Assembly: GCA_023269965.1 (NCBI GenBank)
Contig: JAGDXU010000022.1
Location: 1-37,837, forward strand
Length of the DNA stretch: 37,837 nucleotides
Direction: 5' to 3'
Source: Candidatus Parvarchaeota archaeon
Lineage (GTDB): Archaea > Nanobdellota > Nanobdellia > Parvarchaeales > Parvarchaeaceae
Shown here: positions 8,269-14,562 of the stretch, one piece after another
How positions within the stretch are numbered: the stretch's first letter is position 1
How the letters are laid out: the number at the start of each line of letters is the position of its first letter
Position numbers and translations under genes: made by a program
Notes under the pieces: generated by a model
What the model was told of the DNA's origin: nothing
Databases searched by the model: none
Seen by the model: the letters and a program-made list of their open reading frames with translations, nothing else

Positions 8269-8991
8269 TTATTTCACCTTCAATATTGGGTTTCCAACCA
8301 ACCTGTATTCAATTTTAATTTTGTTATTATCATTGAGCAGCTTAGCCCAAGTTTCTACTAAGGATGTATCAAAATTTAAGGTTTTAGCGGCCTCTGAAAT
8401 GGAGATCGACTTTTTCTCATTAATCAAGTTAACTAGTGCCTCCATCGGGTTAATTGCTCCAGTGCTTTGTGGCTCTACCTCCACCTCTTTTTCTTCTGTA
8501 GGCTTGGCTTCTTTAGGGCTCTTGATTTTATGGCTGAATTTGGACTCTAGCTCGTTCAATTCCTTCCCAAGGTTCGGGTTTGTTTTCGTTTTAGCCTCTA
8601 CTTTGTAAACTTCTTGGTTAGGTAGCTCTGTAGAATTATCCTCATTTTTTGATGTACTCTTTGAGGGAGTTAAGGTTATAGATTCCAGTTTTTCGATCTC
8701 CTTTTTTAAGTCTTCTGAGGTTTTTCCTTTTTTTTCATCGTATTCAAATTGAGTATGTAATTCTTCCTCATCAGTTTTTTGCGCTGTCGTTTTAATTTCC
8801 TTCTCTTCAACCGGTTCAGGTTTCGGCTGAGGGGGCGCTTTGCTCTCTTCTATGTGAGTTTTGATAGCAGTGCCTCTGCCGATGATCATTGATATATTGT
8901 TTAGTGAATTCTCTATGGAAGTTATATCATTTATCATGGAATAGGTTATATTCATTAGATTCTGAATCCTCTCTTTAGGTATTATCTCCAT
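8269..8991 (-). CDS. Winged-helix protein with long charged linker, function unknown
   Basis: This 240-residue protein has three parts. Residues 1-55 are a helical segment (IPKERIQNLMNITYSMINDI). Residues about 60-175 form a low-complexity Lys/Glu/Pro/Ser-rich linker, probably disordered. Residues about 185-240 form a winged-helix-like domain (SISISEAAKTLNFDTSLVETWAKL, then RLVGNPILK). Similar C-terminal domains occur in archaeal proteins of unknown role, so I infer DNA or protein binding but name no family. Start choice: the ATG at 8991 is 27 bp below a TATA box (9011-9025); the longer frame beginning with GTG at 9045 would start upstream of that box. It is first in a likely operon with the KaiC-like ATPase and RFC. 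Confidence 0.75.
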   Translation of the reverse strand: MEIIPKERIQNLMNITYSMINDITSIENSLNNISMIIGRGTAIKTHIEESKAPPQPKPEPVEEKEIKTTAQKTDEEELHTQFEYDEKKGKTSEDLKKEIEKLESITLTPSKSTSKNEDNSTELPNQEVYKVEAKTKTNPNLGKELNELESKFSHKIKSPKEAKPTEEKEVEVEPQSTGAINPMEALVNLINEKKSISISEAAKTLNFDTSLVETWAKLLNDNNKIKIEYRLVGNPILKVK

Positions 8992-9010
8992 CTCAATAAT
9001 TATATGCTCT

Positions 9011-9025
9011 TTATTTATAAATATA
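9011..9025 (-). promoter_or_regulatory. TATA box for the winged-helix/KaiC/RFC operon
   Basis: On the minus strand the sequence reads TATATTTATAAATAA, centred about 27 bp before the ATG at 8991. The spacing suggests a leaderless mRNA and excludes the longer GTG-initiated reading of the gene. It lies just beyond the 3' end of the RNase P RNA gene, which runs in the same direction. Confidence 0.55.
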
Positions 9026-9057
9026 AGAACAGCTTGAAAATACACACAATATATATA

Positions 9058-9335
9058 CGTGGCGTTGAATAGCCCGTTTTCTGTCGCATCTCCACCATCT
9101 AAAGTGGCATCACTGTAATGCGTTGTAATATTCGACTAAGCGCCCAAATAGGGTTTGCACGCCACAGGTCCGCTGTTTCATCCCCTTTCTGCAAAAATCA
9201 GCCTTGCCTCATACTTAGCTTGCAGCGGGGTGTCATTTCTGTTCGGTTGCCTACATTTTACTGTACTGCATTGCTGCAGTGTGGTTTTTGCCGTGAACGG
9301 ACTTCCTCCAGTGGTAAATCACATACAACGCCGCG
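9058..9335 (-). ncRNA. rnpB: RNase P RNA, archaeal type
   Basis: The minus strand of this non-coding stretch folds as the catalytic RNA of RNase P. The ends pair as helix P1: the 5' end CGCGGCGUUG with the 3' end CAACGCCACG (one mismatch in ten pairs). The conserved blocks appear in order: CR-I GGAGGAAGUCCG (9309-9298), an ACAGAAAUGACACC block (near 9243-9230), GAAACAGCGGACCUGUGGCG followed by GUGCAAACCC (9179-9150), and CR-V GAUGCGACAGAAAACGGGCU (9090-9071). CR-I and CR-V together make the universal P4 core. A TATA box lies 29 bp upstream. Length about 278 nt fits the archaeal range. End positions are uncertain by a few bases. The Pop5 protein partner is encoded at 250-582. Confidence 0.92.
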
Positions 9336-9359
9336 TATAAGATTATAAAAGGCATGAAA

Positions 9360-9370
9360 ATATATAAATA
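9360..9370 (-). promoter_or_regulatory. TATA box of the RNase P RNA gene
   Basis: The minus strand reads TATTTATATAT, centred 29 bp upstream of the P1 start of the RNA at 9335. This fits archaeal transcription of a structural RNA from its own promoter and sets the 5' end independently of the folded ends. Confidence 0.6.
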
Positions 9371-9408
9371 CTTGAAAATTGAATTAGAATTAATTTGAGT
9401 TCAGGTGC

Positions 9409-9420
9409 ATTTAAATAATA
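9409..9420 (+). promoter_or_regulatory. TATA box of the ribosomal L2 operon
   Basis: ATTTAAATAATA is centred about 28 bp before the L2 ATG at 9443, with a weak AAGGA at 9435-9439. The 108 bp between the RNase P RNA and L2 therefore hold two divergent promoters. I see no sign of L3, L4 or L23, the genes that normally precede L2. Confidence 0.5.
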
Positions 9421-9442
9421 TAAAATCGTTTAAAAAGGAATT

Positions 9443-10141
9443 ATGAAGGTACCAAGATCGAGAAGGAGAGGAAAGAGTAGGATCTTTAGAGTCAATACTT
9501 TTAATGCTATCGCTGATGCCAGGATAATAAAAGGCAATAATCCTATGAACTTCAAAGTGGAGGACATAATACATGATAGCTACAGGACAGCACCTCTGAT
9601 GAAGGTCAGGTTCGAAGATGGCACCGTATCGTATCTGCCTGCTTTCAATGGTGCATACGTCGGACAGATACTAACCTTTTTGAAGGGTGGGGAGAAAGTG
9701 GGGAGCATAGATTCGCTTAAGAATATACCAACTGGTGCAAATGTCTATAATATAGAGCTTAGGCCGAATGACGGTGGAAAACTTGTCAGGTCAAGCGGAT
9801 TAACCGCTAAGGTGATAAAGAAGGAGAAGGGCTTTGTATCAATCCAACTCCCAAGTTCCAAGATAATAGATGTGAATGAGAACTGCAGGGCAGTGGTCGG
9901 AGTGATATCTAACAGTGGCAGGATGAACAAGCCACTCTATAAGGCTGGTAATAATTATCACTTAAACAGGGCTAGAGGTAGGTACTGGCCGCTCAATGCA
10001 GCTGTTGCGATGAACGCATATGAGCATAAGTTTGGGGGTAAAAGAAGAAGCTCTCAACACAAGTCGAAAAGCGTTTCAAGGAATGCTTCCCCTGGTGCTA
10101 AAGTGGGAACCATCGCTCCAAGGAGAACTGGCGTGAAGTGA
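9443..10141 (+). CDS. rpl2: Large subunit ribosomal protein L2 (uL2)
   Basis: uL2 lies close to the peptidyl transferase centre and is needed for subunit association. The 232-residue protein shows the archaeal sequence layout: a basic start (KVPRSRRRGKSR), the OB-fold segment with TAPLMKVRFEDGTVSYLPAFNG (split by the loop), the SH3-like segment CRAVVGVISNSGRMNKPLYKAG, and a C-terminal GRYWPLNAAVAMNAYEHKFGG region equivalent to the conserved RGVAMNPVDHPHGG. Note that the last motif reads AAVAMNAYEHKFGG, so Pro and the second His of the usual form are changed. It starts a short ribosomal block with S19 beginning 1 nt after its stop. Confidence 0.95.
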   Translation: MKVPRSRRRGKSRIFRVNTFNAIADARIIKGNNPMNFKVEDIIHDSYRTAPLMKVRFEDGTVSYLPAFNGAYVGQILTFLKGGEKVGSIDSLKNIPTGANVYNIELRPNDGGKLVRSSGLTAKVIKKEKGFVSIQLPSSKIIDVNENCRAVVGVISNSGRMNKPLYKAGNNYHLNRARGRYWPLNAAVAMNAYEHKFGGKRRSSQHKSKSVSRNASPGAKVGTIAPRRTGVK

Positions 10142-10142
10142 T

Positions 10143-10529
10143 ATGGAAGAGTTCAGGTTCAAGAACAAGACCGTAGAAGAGCTGTCAAATATGCCAGCAG
10201 ATCAGCTTCTGAACTTTGTAAGCTCTGGCTTAAGGCGCAGGATGAAACGCGGCTTCACAGATCAGGAGAAGAAACTGATTGAAAAGGTTGAAAAAGCTAG
10301 GAAGAGTGGCAAACAAGTAAGGACCCACCTGCGTGAGATGTTCATTTTACCTTCATTTGTCGGCTTGACGATTAAAGTGCACAACGGTAAGGAATTTGTA
10401 CCGGTAGAGATAAAGCCAAACATGGTATTTCATAGACTGGGAGAATTTGCTATAACCGTCAAGCAGGTTAAGCATGGAACGCCGGGTCTATCTGCAACTA
10501 GGTCAAGCAGCTTCGTGCCGATCAAGTAG
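10143..10529 (+). CDS. rps19: Small subunit ribosomal protein S19 (uS19)
   Basis: uS19 binds 16S rRNA in the head of the small subunit with S13. This 128-residue protein fits archaeal/eukaryotic S15e-type S19: an N-terminal helix with RFKNKTVEELSNMPADQLL, then VRTHLREMFILPSFVGLTIKVHNGKEFVPVEI, and the C-terminal HRLGEFAITVKQVKHG segment ending with GLSATRSSSFVPIK. The order L2-S19-L22-S3-L29 is the conserved S10-operon order. The ATG follows the L2 stop by 1 nt and the L22 start follows its stop by 2 nt. Confidence 0.96.
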   Translation: MEEFRFKNKTVEELSNMPADQLLNFVSSGLRRRMKRGFTDQEKKLIEKVEKARKSGKQVRTHLREMFILPSFVGLTIKVHNGKEFVPVEIKPNMVFHRLGEFAITVKQVKHGTPGLSATRSSSFVPIK

Positions 10530-10531
10530 TT

Positions 10532-11089
10532 ATGGTAAAACAAGTTTCAGCTAAGAGTGAAAGAGTACAAGTCTCATTAAAGCATGTGCATGAGATAATG
10601 GAGAGTGTAAAGGGAAAAAACATCGACAAAGCTATAAAATATCTTAATGGTGTTTTAGAGGAAAAGAACTTTGTTCCCTTTAATAAGTATGGCGGCAAGG
10701 GGCATAAATCTGGAATTCCCAGAGGATATCCAAAGAGGGCCACAAAGGTTGTGATATCTTTACTGGAAGAGTTGAAATCAAATGCTAAAAATATTAATTT
10801 AGATGAGTCTTCAGTTATCATTAAAAAATATTCGCTTGGTAGGGGAGGGTACCCTAGATTTCCAAGTGGGGCCGTGTATAGGCACGGCAAGTTCACTAAC
10901 CTGGCTGTCTTTGGCGAAGCCGAAGTGAAAGCACAGAAAGCAGAAAGCAAGGCTTCCACGCCAGCTGAGGTGGCAGAAGCGGTGAAGGAAAAGAAGGAGG
11001 AAAGTAATAACGATGCAACCAAAGAAAATGGTAAGCTCGCTGATGAAGGAGCAGGTGACAAGGGATTACCTGCTCAAGCTATTCAGTAA
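10532..11089 (+). CDS. rpl22: Large subunit ribosomal protein L22 (uL22)
   Basis: uL22 lines the peptide exit tunnel. The 185-residue protein has the archaeal N-terminal helices (SLKHVHEIMESVKGKNIDKA), the loop region with KFVPFNKYGGKGHKSG-like residues (here NFVPFNKYGGKGHKSG) and the basic segment ending PRFPSGAVYRHG. The last 45 residues, from about AEVKAQKAES onward, are low-complexity Glu/Lys/Ala, and their final 77 nt lie under the S3 start in another frame. The tail is therefore probably shaped by overprinting rather than by ribosomal contacts. Confidence 0.93.
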   Translation: MVKQVSAKSERVQVSLKHVHEIMESVKGKNIDKAIKYLNGVLEEKNFVPFNKYGGKGHKSGIPRGYPKRATKVVISLLEELKSNAKNINLDESSVIIKKYSLGRGGYPRFPSGAVYRHGKFTNLAVFGEAEVKAQKAESKASTPAEVAEAVKEKKEESNNDATKENGKLADEGAGDKGLPAQAIQ

Positions 11090-11684
11090 GTTTGGCATAA
11101 GTGATATAAAATTGGATAAGACACCCTTGGGTGTAAGGGTCGTAATAAGGACACCAAAGCCAAGGGCGATTGTGAATCGCGCAAGCAATGAGCTGAGGAT
11201 AGCGTCAAAGAAGCTTGGTGAGATCTTTGAACAGAGCTCTCCAAGGATAGAAGTAGAAGAGAGCGAGGACCCTATGCTGGATCCGAACGTTGTCGCTGAC
11301 GCGATTGCTTTTAGGATTGCGAGATTTGGCCCTATGAAGTACAAGGTTATCGCGCACAAGATGCTTGATGCAATAATGGCAGCTGGAGCAAGAGGAGCAG
11401 AGATAGAGATAGGGGGCGTGATAAAAGAGAGGGCAGCCCATTTCAAGTTTAGACCAAATGGTGGTATCTTGCCTAAGTCTGGTCAGATAGAAGATTATGG
11501 TGTCAGAAAAGGGCAGAAGCAGCTCCTTCTAAAGAGAGGGGCTATAGGTATAAAGGTGACAATAGTCACAAAGAGCAGTAAGTTGGGAGGTATAAACATA
11601 ACCGATGGAAGAGAAAATAGAGGACCTGGAGATGGAGCTTCTAAAGATGAACATAAAGAAGACACAGGGTCTGCAGCCAGCTGA
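11013..11684 (+). CDS. rps3: Small subunit ribosomal protein S3 (uS3)
   Basis: uS3 forms part of the mRNA entry channel. The 223-residue protein has the KH domain (LFSKFGISDIKLDKTPLGVRV then RTPKPRAIVNRASNELR) and the C-terminal domain with GARGAEIEIGGVIKERAAHFKF and GAIGIKVTIV. The normal KH signature GRKGxxI is replaced by a different loop (IVNRASNEL), so RNA contact at the KH loop may differ. The ATG at 11013 has GGAGG at 10996-11000, 12 nt upstream; later ATGs at 11028 and 11043 are alternatives. It overlaps L22 by 77 nt and L29 by 80 nt, both out of frame. Its C-terminal tail after GINITDG is low-complexity. Confidence 0.92.
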   Translation: MQPKKMVSSLMKEQVTRDYLLKLFSKFGISDIKLDKTPLGVRVVIRTPKPRAIVNRASNELRIASKKLGEIFEQSSPRIEVEESEDPMLDPNVVADAIAFRIARFGPMKYKVIAHKMLDAIMAAGARGAEIEIGGVIKERAAHFKFRPNGGILPKSGQIEDYGVRKGQKQLLLKRGAIGIKVTIVTKSSKLGGINITDGRENRGPGDGASKDEHKEDTGSAAS

Positions 11685-11772
11685 TGCTGGGAAGTACAGA
11701 AGCCTTAAGAAGAAGATCGCCAGGTTGAAGAATGAGATTCACATGAAAGAACTGAAGGAGAAAAAGTCTTAA
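11605..11772 (+). CDS. rpl29: Large subunit ribosomal protein L29 (uL29), overlapping S3
   Basis: A 55-residue reading frame begins with ATG at 11605 inside the S3 3' end and runs 88 nt past the S3 stop to TAA at 11770-11772. The product has an initial helix (EEKIEDLEMELLKMNIKK), a loop (TQGLQPADAG) and a second basic helix (KYRSLKKKIARLKNEIHMKE). This is the two-helix fold and motif order of uL29, which binds near the tunnel exit. An in-frame TAA at 11599 just upstream fixes the start at 11605 or later. The usual MKxxELR start of L29 is missing. Position right after S3 is the conserved L29 place. S17 and L14 do not follow; the convergent nuoN stop is 18 bp away. Confidence 0.87.
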   Translation: MEEKIEDLEMELLKMNIKKTQGLQPADAGKYRSLKKKIARLKNEIHMKELKEKKS

Positions 11773-11789
11773 GAAAAAACTCGAGTATC

Positions 11790-13148
11790 TCAAGCTGCGC
11801 TGATCAAGGCGACACCGGCAAATACAATAGCCATCAATATGATGATTATCGCTTCTTTCAAAGCCCACCTTATGTCTGACTTTATGGGCACAAACTTTGT
11901 AAGAAAGTACTTCCTTCTATACATGTTTCTAAATACATTGTAATAGTAGAAAGTTGAGAATAGAAGTACAGCTATCAAAACTATAACCACCCATACATAA
12001 CCCTGAAATATAAGCGACATAAATATCAGTAGCTTTCCAAAGAAGCCTATTGTTGGTGGAAAGCCTGCCAGAGAAAGTAATCCCAAGCTCAAGCCTAAAA
12101 CAGGGACCATCCCCAAATTCTTTGCTTTCCCAAGGTCACTTATCAGATACACCCCTTTGCTTTCCAGCATCGATAGAGAAAGAAATACCAGTGCATCTGC
12201 GGTTGCGAATGCAAACACGTAGAATACAGCCGAATAAACACTTATCGTAGATAGCAGGGACACACCTACGAAGGCGAACCCAGACTGAGCTATGCTTGAG
12301 TATATTAGCATCCTTTTTAGCTTTGACTGTGAGATTGCAATTATGCTTGGTACGATTATCGTTGCCATTGCCAGGATCATCAAAGTCACAAGCATGAACT
12401 CCTCAGCGAGTGGAAATGCGTATGTGAATATGTGCACTATCACTATCAGCCCTGCAGCTTTAGGAACAGAAGATAAGAAAGCGGTTACTGTCGAGTCAGC
12501 TGCATCATACGTATCTGGGGCCCAAGAATGAAAAGGCACTAGAGTGGCTTCGTAAGCGATTCCAGCCAGTACTATAGCTATCCCTGGAAGAAACAGCAGA
12601 TAATTCACAGTTGATAAACTAGAGAAACTTAACGAGCCGGAAGATAGAAAGATGAGTGAAGATCCAAAGACAAGAAACGCTATGGATAGCATGCTTATGA
12701 AAAGATATTTGAATGTGCCTTCAAGGTGCTTTTTGTCCTTTACTATTAAAACCAAAGCATATGAAGGAATCGACATCATCTCCAAAGATATTATCAAGGA
12801 TAGGAAATTGCTTGAAATTACCATCAATGTCGCGCCAAGCACAGTTATTATGAAAAACACATCTATATAGGTGTCAAGCTTCTCAAAGTGAAGCAACATG
12901 AAACTAAAAATTAAAGTAGATAGTAGAAGGATAAAACTGTTTATGAAGTAAGAATAATCAACGGAGTTAAATAGTGTTGATTGGATATTACCAAATAAGA
13001 CCTCAAAAATGAACGATAGCAAAAGTATGCTAAGGGTAAGGTAATTTATTATTTTAGTAGCTTTTACATTCAGCTCTCTTCTTAGTAAGTCAACCAGTGG
13101 CACTAGCAAAGCCCCGACTATAAGTATGTACTGTGCATTTATCATCAT
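11790..13148 (-). CDS. nuoN: Complex I membrane subunit NuoN (antiporter-like)
   Basis: NuoN is one of the three Mrp-antiporter-like subunits of respiratory complex I and moves protons across the membrane. The 452-residue protein is hydrophobic with about 13-14 predicted helices. It carries the family motifs: SLEMMSIPSYALVLIV (conserved Glu in the fifth-helix region), HSWAPDTYDAADSTVTAFLSSVPKAAGL (His and Lys of the proton path) and KLKRMLIYSSIAQSGF. It is the last gene of nuoJKLMN; its ATG overlaps the nuoM stop by 4 nt. Length is a little below bacterial NuoN (about 480). Confidence 0.9.
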   Translation of the reverse strand: MMINAQYILIVGALLVPLVDLLRRELNVKATKIINYLTLSILLLSFIFEVLFGNIQSTLFNSVDYSYFINSFILLLSTLIFSFMLLHFEKLDTYIDVFFIITVLGATLMVISSNFLSLIISLEMMSIPSYALVLIVKDKKHLEGTFKYLFISMLSIAFLVFGSSLIFLSSGSLSFSSLSTVNYLLFLPGIAIVLAGIAYEATLVPFHSWAPDTYDAADSTVTAFLSSVPKAAGLIVIVHIFTYAFPLAEEFMLVTLMILAMATIIVPSIIAISQSKLKRMLIYSSIAQSGFAFVGVSLLSTISVYSAVFYVFAFATADALVFLSLSMLESKGVYLISDLGKAKNLGMVPVLGLSLGLLSLAGFPPTIGFFGKLLIFMSLIFQGYVWVVIVLIAVLLFSTFYYYNVFRNMYRRKYFLTKFVPIKSDIRWALKEAIIIILMAIVFAGVALISAA

Positions 13149-14560
13149 ACCACCCCCAAGTTTATACTATTTATCAATATGTAAGGCATGATGCCAAGTA
13201 TGATTATAACGAATGATAACGCTACTGTTTGTATTAGTTCTGATTTGCTTAAATCATGCAGGTTTTTGACAGGTGCGAAGAACTTTTCAAAAACTATCCT
13301 CTTCACTGCAGACAGGTAATAACCGGTCGCTATCAACATGGACACTATTGATATGATAATCAGTGGATAGAATTTGAATACTCCAAGGAATACTAAAAAC
13401 TCCCCGATAAAATTGCTGAAACCTGGCACACCTATCGATGCAAAGACAACTATGAAAAAGAAGAGTGCAAAAGTTGGCACTTTCTTCATCAATCCTCCCA
13501 CCTTAGTCATATCGGTTGTCCCTGTTTGCGATCTTAGGTAGCCTGTGAGTATGAATGCAAGGGGAGAGATGAATCCGTAGCTTATCATTAAAAATATTCC
13601 TCCATCTATCCCTATAGCATTGTTAGACATGATTCCCATCAAAGCCAAGCTCATATAAAGCATGCTGGAGTAGCTGAACATCATCTTTAAGTCTTTCTTT
13701 GAGAGGGCTATAAAAGCAGCGTAGAATGCAGATATCACTGCCAATATCATCACTGGCATTGAGAAGTAGCTCGCAGATATTGGCGTGATAAATAAGATAA
13801 AGAGAAGCAGGATATAGCCCCCTATCTTTGAAAATAGCCCAGATAGCAGAGCTGTTATACTTGTCGCGGAATCGTAGTATGCACCCGGCATCCATACGTG
13901 AAGAGGAAACACTGGAAACTTTATTATAGCGGCTACTAAAACAAGCATAAACACCGTACTCAGATAGATAGAATTTGCGCTATGGGTGAAAGCTCCTATA
14001 GAAGTTAATTCAAAGGAGCCAGTGTAAAGAAAAACCATCAAGAATGCGGTTAAGATGAGCATGCTTGATATCTGTGTGAAGATCAGGAATTTCATCGCCG
14101 AGTTGAATGAGCTTTCATTCCCCCATAAGAAGATAGCAAAGAAAGCAGACAGCAAAGATATCTCCATAAAAATGAAAAGTGACAGCAAATTAGAAGACAT
14201 GAACATGGATATAATGGATACGTATATTACTAGAAACAAAACATTGAATGTCAACTTCTTATCAAATACATCATACTTAAATGAAGGTAAGACAAGCATC
14301 GGCATAAGTACAGCTAGGAATAGGAACGGTAGGCTTATACCATTTAGGTTAAAACTTATAGAGAGGTCTATTGCCTTGGAAATTGCAAGATTGAATCCAC
14401 TGAATCCAAAGATTGTCCCAAGCAGAAGCAATAGTAGAGTGGCGCCCATAGCCGTATAGCTTATAGATTTTGAGGGTATATTTGAATGTGTTATATCCTT
14501 TAGATATAGAGCTATTACACCCAATACACCGGGCAATATCAGATATATAAGATTGATCAT
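13145..14560 (-). CDS. nuoM: Complex I membrane subunit NuoM (antiporter-like)
   Basis: The 471-residue product has the antiporter-like Proton_antipo_M domain: FIFMEISLLSAFFAIFLWG (conserved Glu), then FPVFPLHVWMPGAYYDSATSITALLSGLFSKIGGY, with the transporting Lys, and KKDLKMMFSYSSMLYMSLALMG. NuoM is the middle pump subunit of the membrane arm. Start choice: the ATG at 14560 lies 2 nt after the NuoL stop, with an AGGTG upstream; an in-frame TTG at 14566 is less likely. Order L-M-N is the conserved one. Confidence 0.9.
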   Translation of the reverse strand: MINLIYLILPGVLGVIALYLKDITHSNIPSKSISYTAMGATLLLLLLGTIFGFSGFNLAISKAIDLSISFNLNGISLPFLFLAVLMPMLVLPSFKYDVFDKKLTFNVLFLVIYVSIISMFMSSNLLSLFIFMEISLLSAFFAIFLWGNESSFNSAMKFLIFTQISSMLILTAFLMVFLYTGSFELTSIGAFTHSANSIYLSTVFMLVLVAAIIKFPVFPLHVWMPGAYYDSATSITALLSGLFSKIGGYILLLFILFITPISASYFSMPVMILAVISAFYAAFIALSKKDLKMMFSYSSMLYMSLALMGIMSNNAIGIDGGIFLMISYGFISPLAFILTGYLRSQTGTTDMTKVGGLMKKVPTFALFFFIVVFASIGVPGFSNFIGEFLVFLGVFKFYPLIIISIVSMLIATGYYLSAVKRIVFEKFFAPVKNLHDLSKSELIQTVALSFVIIILGIMPYILINSINLGVV

Positions 14561-14562
14561 AT

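Noticed and set aside
9046..9057. ATATATATACG run between RNase P RNA and the winged-helix gene
   Set aside because: Short AT repeat, most simply promoter or spacer sequence; it has no symmetric arms or copy elsewhere.
9118..9348. Plus-strand reading frames of 61-76 codons over the RNase P RNA
   Set aside because: The codon content is Cys/Ser-rich and unlike neighbouring genes; the minus strand has a full set of RNase P RNA blocks and paired ends.
9336..9442. Intergenic stretch between RNase P RNA and L2 as a possible riboswitch or small RNA
   Set aside because: It holds two divergent TATA boxes and no stable fold; AT-rich promoter sequence is enough explanation.
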